A DNA stretch of 32,049 nt from Deltaproteobacteria bacterium. Lineage in GTDB: Bacteria; Desulfobacterota; RBG-13-43-22. Below are positions 22,360-31,067 of this stretch, one piece after another. Within the stretch, counting starts at the first letter, position 1. Each line of letters begins with the position of its first letter. A program made the translations under genes and the position numbers. Under the pieces are notes generated by a model, which saw nothing but the letters and a program-made list of their open reading frames with translations, was not told the origin of the DNA and made no database searches. The DNA lies in contig JACQYK010000104.1 of assembly GCA_016208255.1 (NCBI GenBank), positions 1 through 32,049 of the forward strand, written 5' to 3'.

Positions 22360-23291
22360 TCGCACTTCCCCCTGTCATCACTGAACTGATCGCCCGGTTT
22401 GAACAAAACCATAAAGCCTATCACTCCGATCCCTATAACGAAACCCAATTGCGCAGGGAGTTTGTGGATCCTTTTTTTGAGGCCCTGGGCTGGGACGTGA
22501 ACAATAAGCAGGGATATGCCGAGACCTACAAAGATGTCATCCATGAAGACGCCATTAAAGTGGGAGGGGTGAACAAAGCCCCGGATTATTGTTTCCGCAT
22601 CGGCGGCACCCGTAAATTTTTCATTGAAGCCAAGAAACCCTCGATAAAGATTAAAGAAGACATTGGTGCGGCCTTTCAGCTTCGTCGCTATGCCTGGTCG
22701 GCTAAACTTCCTTTGAGTATCCTGACCAATTTCGAAGAATATGCTGTTTATGACTGCCGAATCAAGCCGGATAAGGCCGATAAAGCCTCAACCGCCCGCC
22801 TCCTTTATCTTACCGTCCATGATTATGTTCAGCGTTGGGAAGAAATTGTCTCTGTATTTTCTCATGAGGCTGTGCTTAAAGGTTCATTTGATAAATATGC
22901 CGAAGCAGGCAAAGGGAAAAAAGGAACGGCCGAGGTGGACACGGCCTTTCTTAAAGAGATTGAATCCTGGCGGGAACTCCTGGCCCGCAATCTGGCCCTG
23001 CGCAATCCGGAACTCACACAGCGGGAGCTCAACTTTTCCGTTCAACGAATCATCGACCGGATCATATTCCTGCGAATTTGTGAGGACCGGGGCATCGAAG
23101 ACTACAACCGGCTTTTATCGTTAGTCAATGGGACCAATGTTTACCGCCGCCTTGATCATTTTTTCCGTCTGGCCGATGAACGATATAATTCCGGCCTGTT
23201 TCATTTTTCTTTGGAAAAAGGGCGAAATGAAGAACCGGACCGGCTCACCCCCGGCTTGATTATTGATGATACGCCGCTGAAAGAAATTTAA
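22356..23291 (+). pseudogene. Type IIG restriction-modification gene, N-terminal fragment
   Basis: This 311-residue frame is the start of an Eco57I-type combined nuclease and methyltransferase. An HsdR_N-like nuclease domain shows Glu28 (NETQLRREFVDPFFEALGW) and the PD-(D/E)xK residues Pro76-Asp77 and Glu91-Ala-Lys93 (FFIEAKKP). Then comes a helical connector (RELNFSVQRIIDRIIFLRICEDRG). The frame stops at 23291 just after LIIDDTPLKEI. The protein resumes in another frame at 23288 with LTAGHRAVIEDKPEV. From memory, homologues carry about 35 more residues between these points (YYP...VLGQVYEQFLG), so roughly 100 bases appear lost with a frameshift. A separate, still active nuclease polypeptide cannot be ruled out. 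Confidence 0.8.
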
Positions 23292-25333
23292 CAGCAGGAC
23301 ACCGGGCGGTTATAGAGGACAAGCCGGAGGTCAAGAAGGCCGGTGGAGTATATTACACTCCCACTTATATTGTGAATTATATCGTTAATAATACCGTGGG
23401 GAAATTGGTAACCGGGAAGACGCCCAAACAGGTGGCTAAAATTCGTATTTTGGACCCGGCTTGTGGATCAGGTTCATTCCTGATCAATGCCTATCAATAC
23501 TTACTGGACTGGCATTTGGATTGGTACCAAAAAACCACACCGCAGAAATGGGCTACCGGGCGTCCCCCCGTTTTATGCAAAGGTCATAGAGGGGAGTGGA
23601 AATTAACCACTGCCGAGCGTAAGCGCATTTTACTGAATAATATTTATGGGGTGGACATCGATTCTCAGGCCGTAGAGGTAACAAAGTTATCGCTTTTGCT
23701 AAAGGTGCTGGAAGGAGAAAACGAACAAACCCTTTCCAGGCAACTCAGGCTGTTCCGTGAACGGGCCTTGCCGGATTTGGGCAATAACATCAAATGCGGC
23801 AACTCCCTTATTGGGCCGGATTTTTCTCTTGGGCAGCAATTGAGCTTCTTGAAGGAAGATGAGGTTTATCGAATCAATGCCTTTTCCTGGAAGGCCGAAT
23901 TTCCCGAGGCCATGAAATCAGGGGGAGTCGATGCAGTCATCGGCAATCCGCCATATATCCGTATCCAAGCCTTAAAAGAATGGGCGCCCATTGAGGTGGA
24001 ATTTTACAAGAAACGTTATGCCTCCGCTGGTAAAGGCAATTACGATATTTACGTCGTTTTTGTTGAAAAAGGATTGAGCCTTCTGAATCCTAAAGGGCTA
24101 TTAGGTTTCATTCTGCCTCATAAGTTTTTTAATTCCCAGTATGGCCAGCCTTTACGTACTTTAATCTCAAAGGGAAAACACCTATCGAAAGTTGTCCACT
24201 TTGGAGATCAGCAGGTCTTTGCCGGGGCAACGGCATACACATGTTTATTCTTTCTGGATAAACAAGGCAGCGATCATTTCCAGTTTATTAAAGTGGATAA
24301 TTTAACGACTTGGCGGAATACAGGTCAAGCAATTGAGGGAAAAATCTCTTCCCATAGCGTTATACCTACTGAGTGGAATTTTGCGGTTGGTAGAGGTTCT
24401 GGGTTATTCAAAAAACTGTCGAGCTTGCCGGTTAAGTTGAAAAATTTATCTTCAATTTTTGTTGGATTGCAAACAAGTTCTGATAAAATTTATGTCCTCG
24501 AAGAAATTGCTCCACCAAAGAATGGACTTGTTAAAGTTAAGGATGGTACCGGTCTTGAATGGGTACTTGAACAAAAAGTTCTTAAACCATTCTTGAATGA
24601 TGTTACTGTTTCAACATTTAGTCGTCCTATTTCTCACCATTGGCTGATCTTTCCTTATTATCTATTAGAAGATGGGAAAGCCCAAATTATCCCTTCAGCA
24701 GAAATGTCTTCCAAATATCCTCGAGTTTGGGAATACCTCAACAATAAAAGTAAAACCTTGCGTAGCCGCGAATCAGGTAAAGCCGACAATGATCAGTGGT
24801 ATGGTTATATTTATAAGAAAAACCTCACTCTTTTTGATTCTCCCAAGTTAATTGTGCAAGTAATTTCGCTTTTTGGCAGATATAGCTATGATGTGAATGG
24901 TCTATATTTCACCGGAGGGGGCAATGGTCCTTATTATGGTATTAGAATATCTGACCAGAGTAACCTTTACTCAATTCATTATTTACAAGCAATCTTAAAC
25001 TCACATTTAATAGATTTTTACTTACACCAAATTAGTAGCCCATTCCGTGGTGGATATTGGTCTTATGGAAAACGATTTATAGAACAACTCCCAATTCGTA
25101 CTATTGATTTTTCCGACTCTGCTGACAGAGGCCGCCATGACCAAATAGTCGCCTTTGTCGAGAAAATGCTGTCCTTGCATAAGCAACTGGCCGAAGCTAA
25201 AACTGACCAGGAAAGGACTTTCCTCCAACGACAGATCGACGCTATCGACCGCCAAATCGACCAACTGGTTTATGATCTTTATAAGTTGACCGACGAAGAA
25301 ATTAAAATTGTCGAGAAAGCTATCCCAATTTAA
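23288..25333 (+). pseudogene. Type IIG restriction-modification gene, methylase and specificity fragment
   Basis: In the third frame, 681 codons continue the enzyme: LTAGHRAVIEDKPEV, KKAGGVYYTPTYIVNYIV, SAM-binding motif I ILDPACGSGSFL, then GVDIDSQAVEVTKLSLL and the N6-adenine catalytic motif IV NPPY in VIGNPPYIRI. A TaqI-like specificity domain follows (about 24300-25080) and a C-terminal helix (YDLYKLTDEEI). There is no ATG at the front; a GTG at 23372 could restart translation but would drop the conserved YYTP segment. The specificity part is much richer in A+T than the methylase part, suggesting a swapped target-recognition domain. Modification activity is uncertain. Confidence 0.8.
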
Positions 25334-25352
25334 TAACAAAGGTAATAAGAAT

Positions 25353-25379
25353 TTGACACATTCCGCCCTAACCTAAGAC
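25353..25379 (+). promoter_or_regulatory. Possible promoter of the large nuclease-STAND gene
   Basis: TTGACA (25353-25358) is followed 15 bases later by TAAGAC (25374-25379). Spacing and -10 match are poor; it is the only candidate in the 65-base gap before the ATG at 25399. Confidence 0.25.
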
Positions 25380-25398
25380 ATCAGGAGAGCAACATAAG

Positions 25399-28300
25399 AT
25401 GCCATTTGAAGCAGGAGGCTTGGCAGACAAACTCGGAAACCGATATGAGGGTCGGTGGATTGCAACGAAACTCCTTTCTCTTTTGAACGAGAAAATTCTT
25501 TCTGTCACGGTCGAAGCCATCGGGGATGACGAACAAGGGGTCGATATCTGGATCGTACAAAAAAATGGAGTTCGGCAAGCTCATCAGTGTAAAGCTCGTA
25601 ATGGTAGCAAAGAATCTTGGAGTATCGATGACCTTGCTTCCCGAGGTGTTTTAAGCAATCTCAAGTATCATCTAGACCGTAACCCGGCTCATGAGTTCTT
25701 CTTTGTTTCCAGCATAGGTTCGGAGGTTTTTAGAAGTATATGTGATTTTGCAAGACGATCAGACAATAACCCCGAACTCTTTTTCAATGAAAAAATTCAA
25801 CAAAGCCGAAGTATCCAAAAATGTTTCGAAAAATTCTGCAATTACTTATCACTAAATCCGGACAAAGAATTTGACCGAGCCCAAGCATTTCAATATCTTA
25901 AGCAGACTTATATCATCCTTCACCCCGACGACCAAGACACTTGGCAAAATTTATTGGACTTGACGGATTCTCTTCTCCTTGGAGAGCCAAAGATTGTCGT
26001 ATCTGCCCTCATGACATTTGTAGAAAACACCAATAGGTTCGGGAGTCCACTATATGTGGATGAGCTTCGGGAATTCCTTTCAAAAAATGATATTTATCCT
26101 AAACGATTGGAGCACGACTCCCGTATCGCTTCTGCAGTTGAAGTATTGCAACTGGAATTCACCGGATCGATTCGTCCACTGTTAATCGGTGACGCCCCAA
26201 TCCCACGAAGCGAGACCTCCATACTTATTGATGCGATTAACAACGGACAAAATGTTATCCTTTCCGGGGCGGCGGGATATGGAAAAAGCAGCGTCTTGTT
26301 CGAGTTGACTGAATATCTACAACAAAATAAAATTCCCTACCTGCCCATCCGTCTTGACAGACGGGAGCCGGAAAACACGGCGGCTCAATTTGGCCAACAA
26401 ATGGGGCTCCCGGACTGCCCGGCCTTTTCGCTTTCCGCGCTCGCAGGAGAACGTCCATCCGTGTTGATTTTGGACCAGCTTGACGCCATTCGCTGGACCA
26501 GCGCCCACTCAAACAATGCCTTGGATGTTTGTAAAGAGCTTGAACATCATGTTCAACTAAAAAGGCTTTATGGTGATAAAATTTTAATCGTTCTATGTTG
26601 TCGCACCTTTGACTTGCGGCATGACCCATCAATTAGAAACTGGCTTGCCGGCAACCGTGCCAAAGAATTCGTCAATATCGAAGTTAGGGAACTCCCCTCC
26701 GAAGATGTCAAAAGAATTGTAGGACCTCCTTTTTTGCAAATGACCCCAAAGGAGAAAAGCCTTCTTGCCAACCCGCTCAACCTCTCCATTTGGGGAGAAT
26801 TGAGTCATGCCGGGACAGTGCCTCAATTCCGTTCAGCAACCGATTTGATGCGTGAATTCTGGAAAAATAGACGTTTGGTTCTTCATGAGCAGGCAAATAT
26901 TACACCCGGCCAAGTCGACCAAGTACTCATGCCTTTGATTGATTATATGGAAAAGAATGGAAAGATTTCCGCTCCGGAACGGATTATCGCCACCTGGCCG
27001 AAAATCTCGCAAGCCCTTTTTTCTTATGGTATTCTGCAACAGAGCGCAGGAAAAATCAGCTTCTGCCATCAACGCTACCTTGATTATCTAATCGCCAACC
27101 GACTGCTCGAACAAATAGACGCAGGGACGGGCAATATCTTAGAATGGCTGGGGACCAAAGAGAAACAATCTCTCTTCCGTCGGGAGCAGCTTCGGCAGGC
27201 ACTTGCCATGCTGTCAGAGGAATCCCCGTCAAGATTCCTTTCCACAGCCAAAGAACTCCTTGCCGCAGCAGAGATAAGGTTTCATATAAAACACCTTATA
27301 TTGGAATTAATAGGCTCTCTGGAAGAGATTTCGGAAGAACTTAGAAATTACTGCTTGACCTTATTTGAAGATGACTCCTGGCAAGAACATATCCTGGAGA
27401 CCGTATTTATAGGACACCCACCGCATGTTATTTATTTATACGATAGCGGAATAATCGAAGAGTGGCTTGAGTCCGAAAGAGAAAGTACCATCAATCACGC
27501 GTTGTGGCTTTTACGTTCGGTAGCTGATAAAATTCCTGATTCGGTGGCAATGGTATTAAAGCCGTATATAGAAAAGGGAGATGAATGGCTGAAACGTATT
27601 AATAGCACCCTTCCTTGGAATATTGAGGAAGATTCCGACCATATTTTTCAGGTGCGCCTGAAATTAGCTCGTCAAGGGGAATATCCCTCCTTTATCGATT
27701 GGAAAGCCCTTTGCAGTAAACATCCTTTTCGTGCCATCCAATTAATAGAGGTGGTGCTTTCAACGCGGAAAATTAATGACAAGGAGTCAAAAGACTCCCA
27801 GAAAAGCAGGATTGAAAAATGGCATGATAAGGACGAGGAGGCGATCAACAGAGTGGCCAACGATTTTCCCAAAGAAACGTGGGATCTTCTTCTGCCGAAT
27901 ATAGACAGACTAACTCGTTTTGATAACAAGCCATATGATTCATATCAGGGAAAATGGAGAGAGCATCGATATCGAGAGGACAAAGTTATCGAGTTCGAGC
28001 GAGGCGTAGTCGAATTGGCCATAATTGCAGGGAAAAAACTTGCCACAGAATTCCCGAAAAATCTGTTGCAACGTACTCAATTGTTAGAATCCAGCACTTC
28101 CCCTGTTATCCAGGAAATTCTTGCAGAATCATATAGATATTTTCCCTCCGAATATGCCGATCAAGGGATAAGTTGGTTAATTGCGAATTCAGATCGTTTC
28201 CGACTCGGCTCAGGTTTTAATGAACCGGAATGGCTGCCCGCTATACGTCTGATCGCGGCTCTTTCGCCATATTGCTCGGAAGATTTATTTCAACGTCTGG

Positions 28301-30036
28301 AGAGAGCCATTATCAATTATCATTCTCCCCGCGAAAAACGTGATGCCGAATATTGTTTAGGAGCTTGGAAAACCGGATATTTCGATCATTATTGGGGACA
28401 GGCTCAATATTTTTTGCTTCCTGCGTTGCCAGCTTCGAGAATTAAACCTCCAACCGCAGCCTTGATCCAGGTCCTCAATCGAAAGTTTGCCGGATATCCA
28501 GAAGAGCGTTTTTTGAAGGGCGGTCGTTCGCGAGGGGGCTGGGTTGGTTCCAAACTAGATCCCAACTTGGAAAAAATCACTGATCGCGCTTGGCTGGGTA
28601 TTATCAAAAATCCAAAAGTAAAGAACCCTAAGAGTCGAGAATGGATACAAGTATCACCGGACCGAGTTTTGGAAACCTCAGTCCGTCAATTCTCCGGCAG
28701 TTTGCGAACAGTCGCCAAACGGTATCCTGAGCGGTTCGCCCGCTTATCACTCCTATTTCCAGATGACGTTGATCCTTCCTACATTTCAGCCATTTTTGAA
28801 GGTTGCGGGCAAAAGACTCCTGATTCAAACCTTCCGGAACAATTCAGGACATCATGGGAACCAGCCAACGTCACAACAATAGAGACCGTTCTGAAAAATT
28901 TTCAAACTGCAAATAATCAAATGACGGCAGATTCCTTTTGTCGGATAATTACCGAACGACATGAAGAGATTTGGTCGGAGGCTATCTTGGCAAGGCTTGT
29001 TCATTATGCACAAACCCATCCCGATCCAGAACCAGGAAAGCTTCACGTTCATTGCGACAAGTCGGCTGACGAGGCATCAGTTGATATGCTCTTCCAGAAT
29101 ACTATAAACTGTGTTCGGGGTAATGCGGCAAGAGCAATTCAACTCATTCTATGGGAACATCCTGACTTGTTAGAAAAACTGCGTCCCGCTATAGAAGCCC
29201 TGGTTCGGGATCACCATCCGGCAGTACGCATGGCGGCAACTGAGATGCTAATTCCCGTGCTGAACATTGACAAAGATCAAGCTGTGGAATGGTTTGTTTT
29301 AGCCTGCGAGAAAGACCCAAGGGTCGCTGCCTCCCCACGAGGCATTCGTTTTTACAATTATACAATACCGAGCCATATAGAACGACTTGCTCCTATTATA
29401 CAACAAATGATATTGTCGCCATGGGATGATGTCGCCAAAGAGGGTGCGAGGCAGGCGACAGCACGATGGTTGTACAATGGTTTGTTTAAGGAGGAATTTT
29501 TGGCCTGCCAGTCCGGATCAGTTCACCAACGCAAAGGTGTTGCGGATGTAGCCACACAGTTATTGCAAGATCCTGCACTTTCCGGCACCTGTCAAAAAAT
29601 TCTGCGCCCTTTGCTTAATGACCCAGATAAGGAGGTACGTAATAGACTGCACCGTCTGTTTCATAATCCAGACTGTCTGATTGATGAGACCCTAAAATCT
29701 TTTATCGTAGATTACATTAACTCTTTATCTTTTTCGGATAATCCTGATATTTTAATATGGAAGATGAAGGACTATACTGGATCTATTATTTTTCTGGCGG
29801 ATACGCTTTTCAGAGTCTGTGACATATTCTCTTCAACATTGAAAACAAAATCTCGCGAAATTGGCTCTGGCCTTCCCCTTACCATTTCTGATACGGTGTC
29901 GCTCTTGTTACGCCTGTATGAAAATGCTTTTGCAGCAGAAGATACCGAAATAGCCAATCGTTGCCTGGATATTTGGGATTTACTTTTCCAGAATCGTGTT
30001 GGTGTTGTCAGAGACTTGACCAAGGCAATCGAATAA
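25399..30036 (+). CDS. Nuclease-STAND NTPase-helical repeat protein, probable antiphage defence
   Basis: This 1545-residue protein has three parts. Residues 1-120 look like a PD-(D/E)xK nuclease of the Mrr/Cap4 kind, with Glu17 (RYEGRW), Asp49 (GVDIWI) and Gln63-x-Lys65 (HQCKA). Residues about 270-560 form a P-loop NTPase with Walker A GAAGYGKSS (290-298), Walker B SVLILDQLD (354-362), LCCRTFD, and the STAND/NACHT winged-helix closing motif ISFCHQRYLDYLIANRL. The remaining roughly 980 residues are helical, with HEAT-like patches (VRMAATEMLIPVL, VRNRLHRLF), and could be a phage sensor. The layout resembles Avs-type antiviral proteins, but the helical C-terminal part differs from the TPR sensors I know. 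No transmembrane segment is evident. It follows the broken RM gene by 65 bases; the gene is A+T-rich. Defence role is inferred. Confidence 0.8.
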   Translation: MPFEAGGLADKLGNRYEGRWIATKLLSLLNEKILSVTVEAIGDDEQGVDIWIVQKNGVRQAHQCKARNGSKESWSIDDLASRGVLSNLKYHLDRNPAHEFFFVSSIGSEVFRSICDFARRSDNNPELFFNEKIQQSRSIQKCFEKFCNYLSLNPDKEFDRAQAFQYLKQTYIILHPDDQDTWQNLLDLTDSLLLGEPKIVVSALMTFVENTNRFGSPLYVDELREFLSKNDIYPKRLEHDSRIASAVEVLQLEFTGSIRPLLIGDAPIPRSETSILIDAINNGQNVILSGAAGYGKSSVLFELTEYLQQNKIPYLPIRLDRREPENTAAQFGQQMGLPDCPAFSLSALAGERPSVLILDQLDAIRWTSAHSNNALDVCKELEHHVQLKRLYGDKILIVLCCRTFDLRHDPSIRNWLAGNRAKEFVNIEVRELPSEDVKRIVGPPFLQMTPKEKSLLANPLNLSIWGELSHAGTVPQFRSATDLMREFWKNRRLVLHEQANITPGQVDQVLMPLIDYMEKNGKISAPERIIATWPKISQALFSYGILQQSAGKISFCHQRYLDYLIANRLLEQIDAGTGNILEWLGTKEKQSLFRREQLRQALAMLSEESPSRFLSTAKELLAAAEIRFHIKHLILELIGSLEEISEELRNYCLTLFEDDSWQEHILETVFIGHPPHVIYLYDSGIIEEWLESERESTINHALWLLRSVADKIPDSVAMVLKPYIEKGDEWLKRINSTLPWNIEEDSDHIFQVRLKLARQGEYPSFIDWKALCSKHPFRAIQLIEVVLSTRKINDKESKDSQKSRIEKWHDKDEEAINRVANDFPKETWDLLLPNIDRLTRFDNKPYDSYQGKWREHRYREDKVIEFERGVVELAIIAGKKLATEFPKNLLQRTQLLESSTSPVIQEILAESYRYFPSEYADQGISWLIANSDRFRLGSGFNEPEWLPAIRLIAALSPYCSEDLFQRLERAIINYHSPREKRDAEYCLGAWKTGYFDHYWGQAQYFLLPALPASRIKPPTAALIQVLNRKFAGYPEERFLKGGRSRGGWVGSKLDPNLEKITDRAWLGIIKNPKVKNPKSREWIQVSPDRVLETSVRQFSGSLRTVAKRYPERFARLSLLFPDDVDPSYISAIFEGCGQKTPDSNLPEQFRTSWEPANVTTIETVLKNFQTANNQMTADSFCRIITERHEEIWSEAILARLVHYAQTHPDPEPGKLHVHCDKSADEASVDMLFQNTINCVRGNAARAIQLILWEHPDLLEKLRPAIEALVRDHHPAVRMAATEMLIPVLNIDKDQAVEWFVLACEKDPRVAASPRGIRFYNYTIPSHIERLAPIIQQMILSPWDDVAKEGARQATARWLYNGLFKEEFLACQSGSVHQRKGVADVATQLLQDPALSGTCQKILRPLLNDPDKEVRNRLHRLFHNPDCLIDETLKSFIVDYINSLSFSDNPDILIWKMKDYTGSIIFLADTLFRVCDIFSSTLKTKSREIGSGLPLTISDTVSLLLRLYENAFAAEDTEIANRCLDIWDLLFQNRVGVVRDLTKAIE

Positions 30037-30108
30037 ATAAAAATGGGGATAGTTTTTTATGCTCACAAATATAGAAACTCTTCACCTCGTTGACGGACAT
30101 GTTTAGCG

Positions 30109-30172
30109 CCAAGGATTAGTAATTTTTCATCTCATATCGATTGGGGAACCCGATCATTGTTGAGTTCCTTGG
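30109..30172 (+). terminator. Folded region after the large defence gene
   Basis: CCAAGGA (30109-30115) pairs with TCCTTGG (30166-30172), enclosing ATC...GGG-GAA-CCC-GAT. It lies 73 bases past the stop codon and has no T-run. It may mark the transcript end or be an unrelated inverted repeat. Confidence 0.3.
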
Positions 30173-30201
30173 TGTCTGGGAACAGGACTTAAATTTCAAA
30201 T

Positions 30202-30227
30202 TAATTATGGGGAAATCGCCATAATTA
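30202..30227. promoter_or_regulatory. 9-bp inverted repeat upstream of the formyltransferase gene
   Basis: TAATTATGG (30202-30210) and CCATAATTA (30219-30227) are exact reverse complements around GGAAATCG. It lies about 100 bases before the ATG at 30327 and could be an operator or a leader hairpin. Confidence 0.35.
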
Positions 30228-30326
30228 GAATCAAGCGGGTTTAAACAATAATAAAAGCGTCAAGGATGCTCGACACGGCCTATGACATCCCATCGGCAAA
30301 GTTAGGTTATATAAAAGGAGAGGATC

Positions 30327-31058
30327 ATGGAAAAGGGAATTAAACAGAAATATTCGCCTAAAAGCAGCGCAGGCGGCGATAAGATCAATCTGGCCTTGAT
30401 CGCTTCCGGTTCCGGTACGGACGCCAATTCCATTATGGAAGCCTGGGAGGCGGGATGCATCCCGGAGATTAATCCGCCGATCCTGATCAGCACCAAGAAA
30501 GGGGCCGGTTGTCTGGAAAAGGCCCGGAGCCATGGTTTAAATACTGTAGAGAAGAACTACAAAGATTTTCCCAGCCCGGACCTTTTTAACCGGGACCTGG
30601 CCCAAACGTTGAAATCGAATTTTACGGATTTGATTTTTCTGGTCGGCTGTATTCATAAAGTCTATCCGATCGAAGGGATAAGTATGTACAATATTCATCC
30701 GGCCGATCCGGCCAGACACGGCGGAGATAAAATGTATGGACTGGCCGTGCATCAGCATGTTCTGGAGGAAGTGAAAGACTTACTCTATCGGGGCAAGAAA
30801 ATGGTGTCGGATAATTTTTATACCTATTCAACCGTTCATGAAGCAACCCTTGATTACGACGGCGGTGATATGCTCTTAAGACAGGCGGTTTTGATACCGG
30901 ATAACATCGTCAAGGGTTTTTACGAAGAGATGATGGATCCGAAACAGGCAGCCAAGGCCCTGCAGGAAGTGGTTCTCCCCTACGAATGGTTGATGCTTCC
31001 GGCTGCCGTTCGGATGTCGGCCAGACGGATTTTAGAAAAAAGAAGGGCCCTGGGATAA
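30327..31058 (+). CDS. PurN-like formyltransferase
   Basis: This 243-residue protein has the formyltransferase fold of phosphoribosylglycinamide formyltransferase: an N-terminal LALIASGSGTDANSIMEA (PurN: VLxSGxGSNxQ), and the catalytic Asn122-x-His124-Pro in MYNIHPADPARHGG, with acidic residues in DYDGGDMLLRQ placed where PurN has its catalytic Asp. PurN uses 10-formyl-tetrahydrofolate in purine synthesis. This protein is about 30 residues longer, and the SGSGT, HGGDKMYG and GGDM segments differ from typical PurN, so a related formyl- or hydroxymethyl-transfer reaction is possible. AAAGGAGAGG precedes the ATG. The gene is monocistronic and converges on the one at 31068 with nine bases between. 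Confidence 0.75.
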   Translation: MEKGIKQKYSPKSSAGGDKINLALIASGSGTDANSIMEAWEAGCIPEINPPILISTKKGAGCLEKARSHGLNTVEKNYKDFPSPDLFNRDLAQTLKSNFTDLIFLVGCIHKVYPIEGISMYNIHPADPARHGGDKMYGLAVHQHVLEEVKDLLYRGKKMVSDNFYTYSTVHEATLDYDGGDMLLRQAVLIPDNIVKGFYEEMMDPKQAAKALQEVVLPYEWLMLPAAVRMSARRILEKRRALG

Positions 31059-31067
31059 TTTCGCCGA

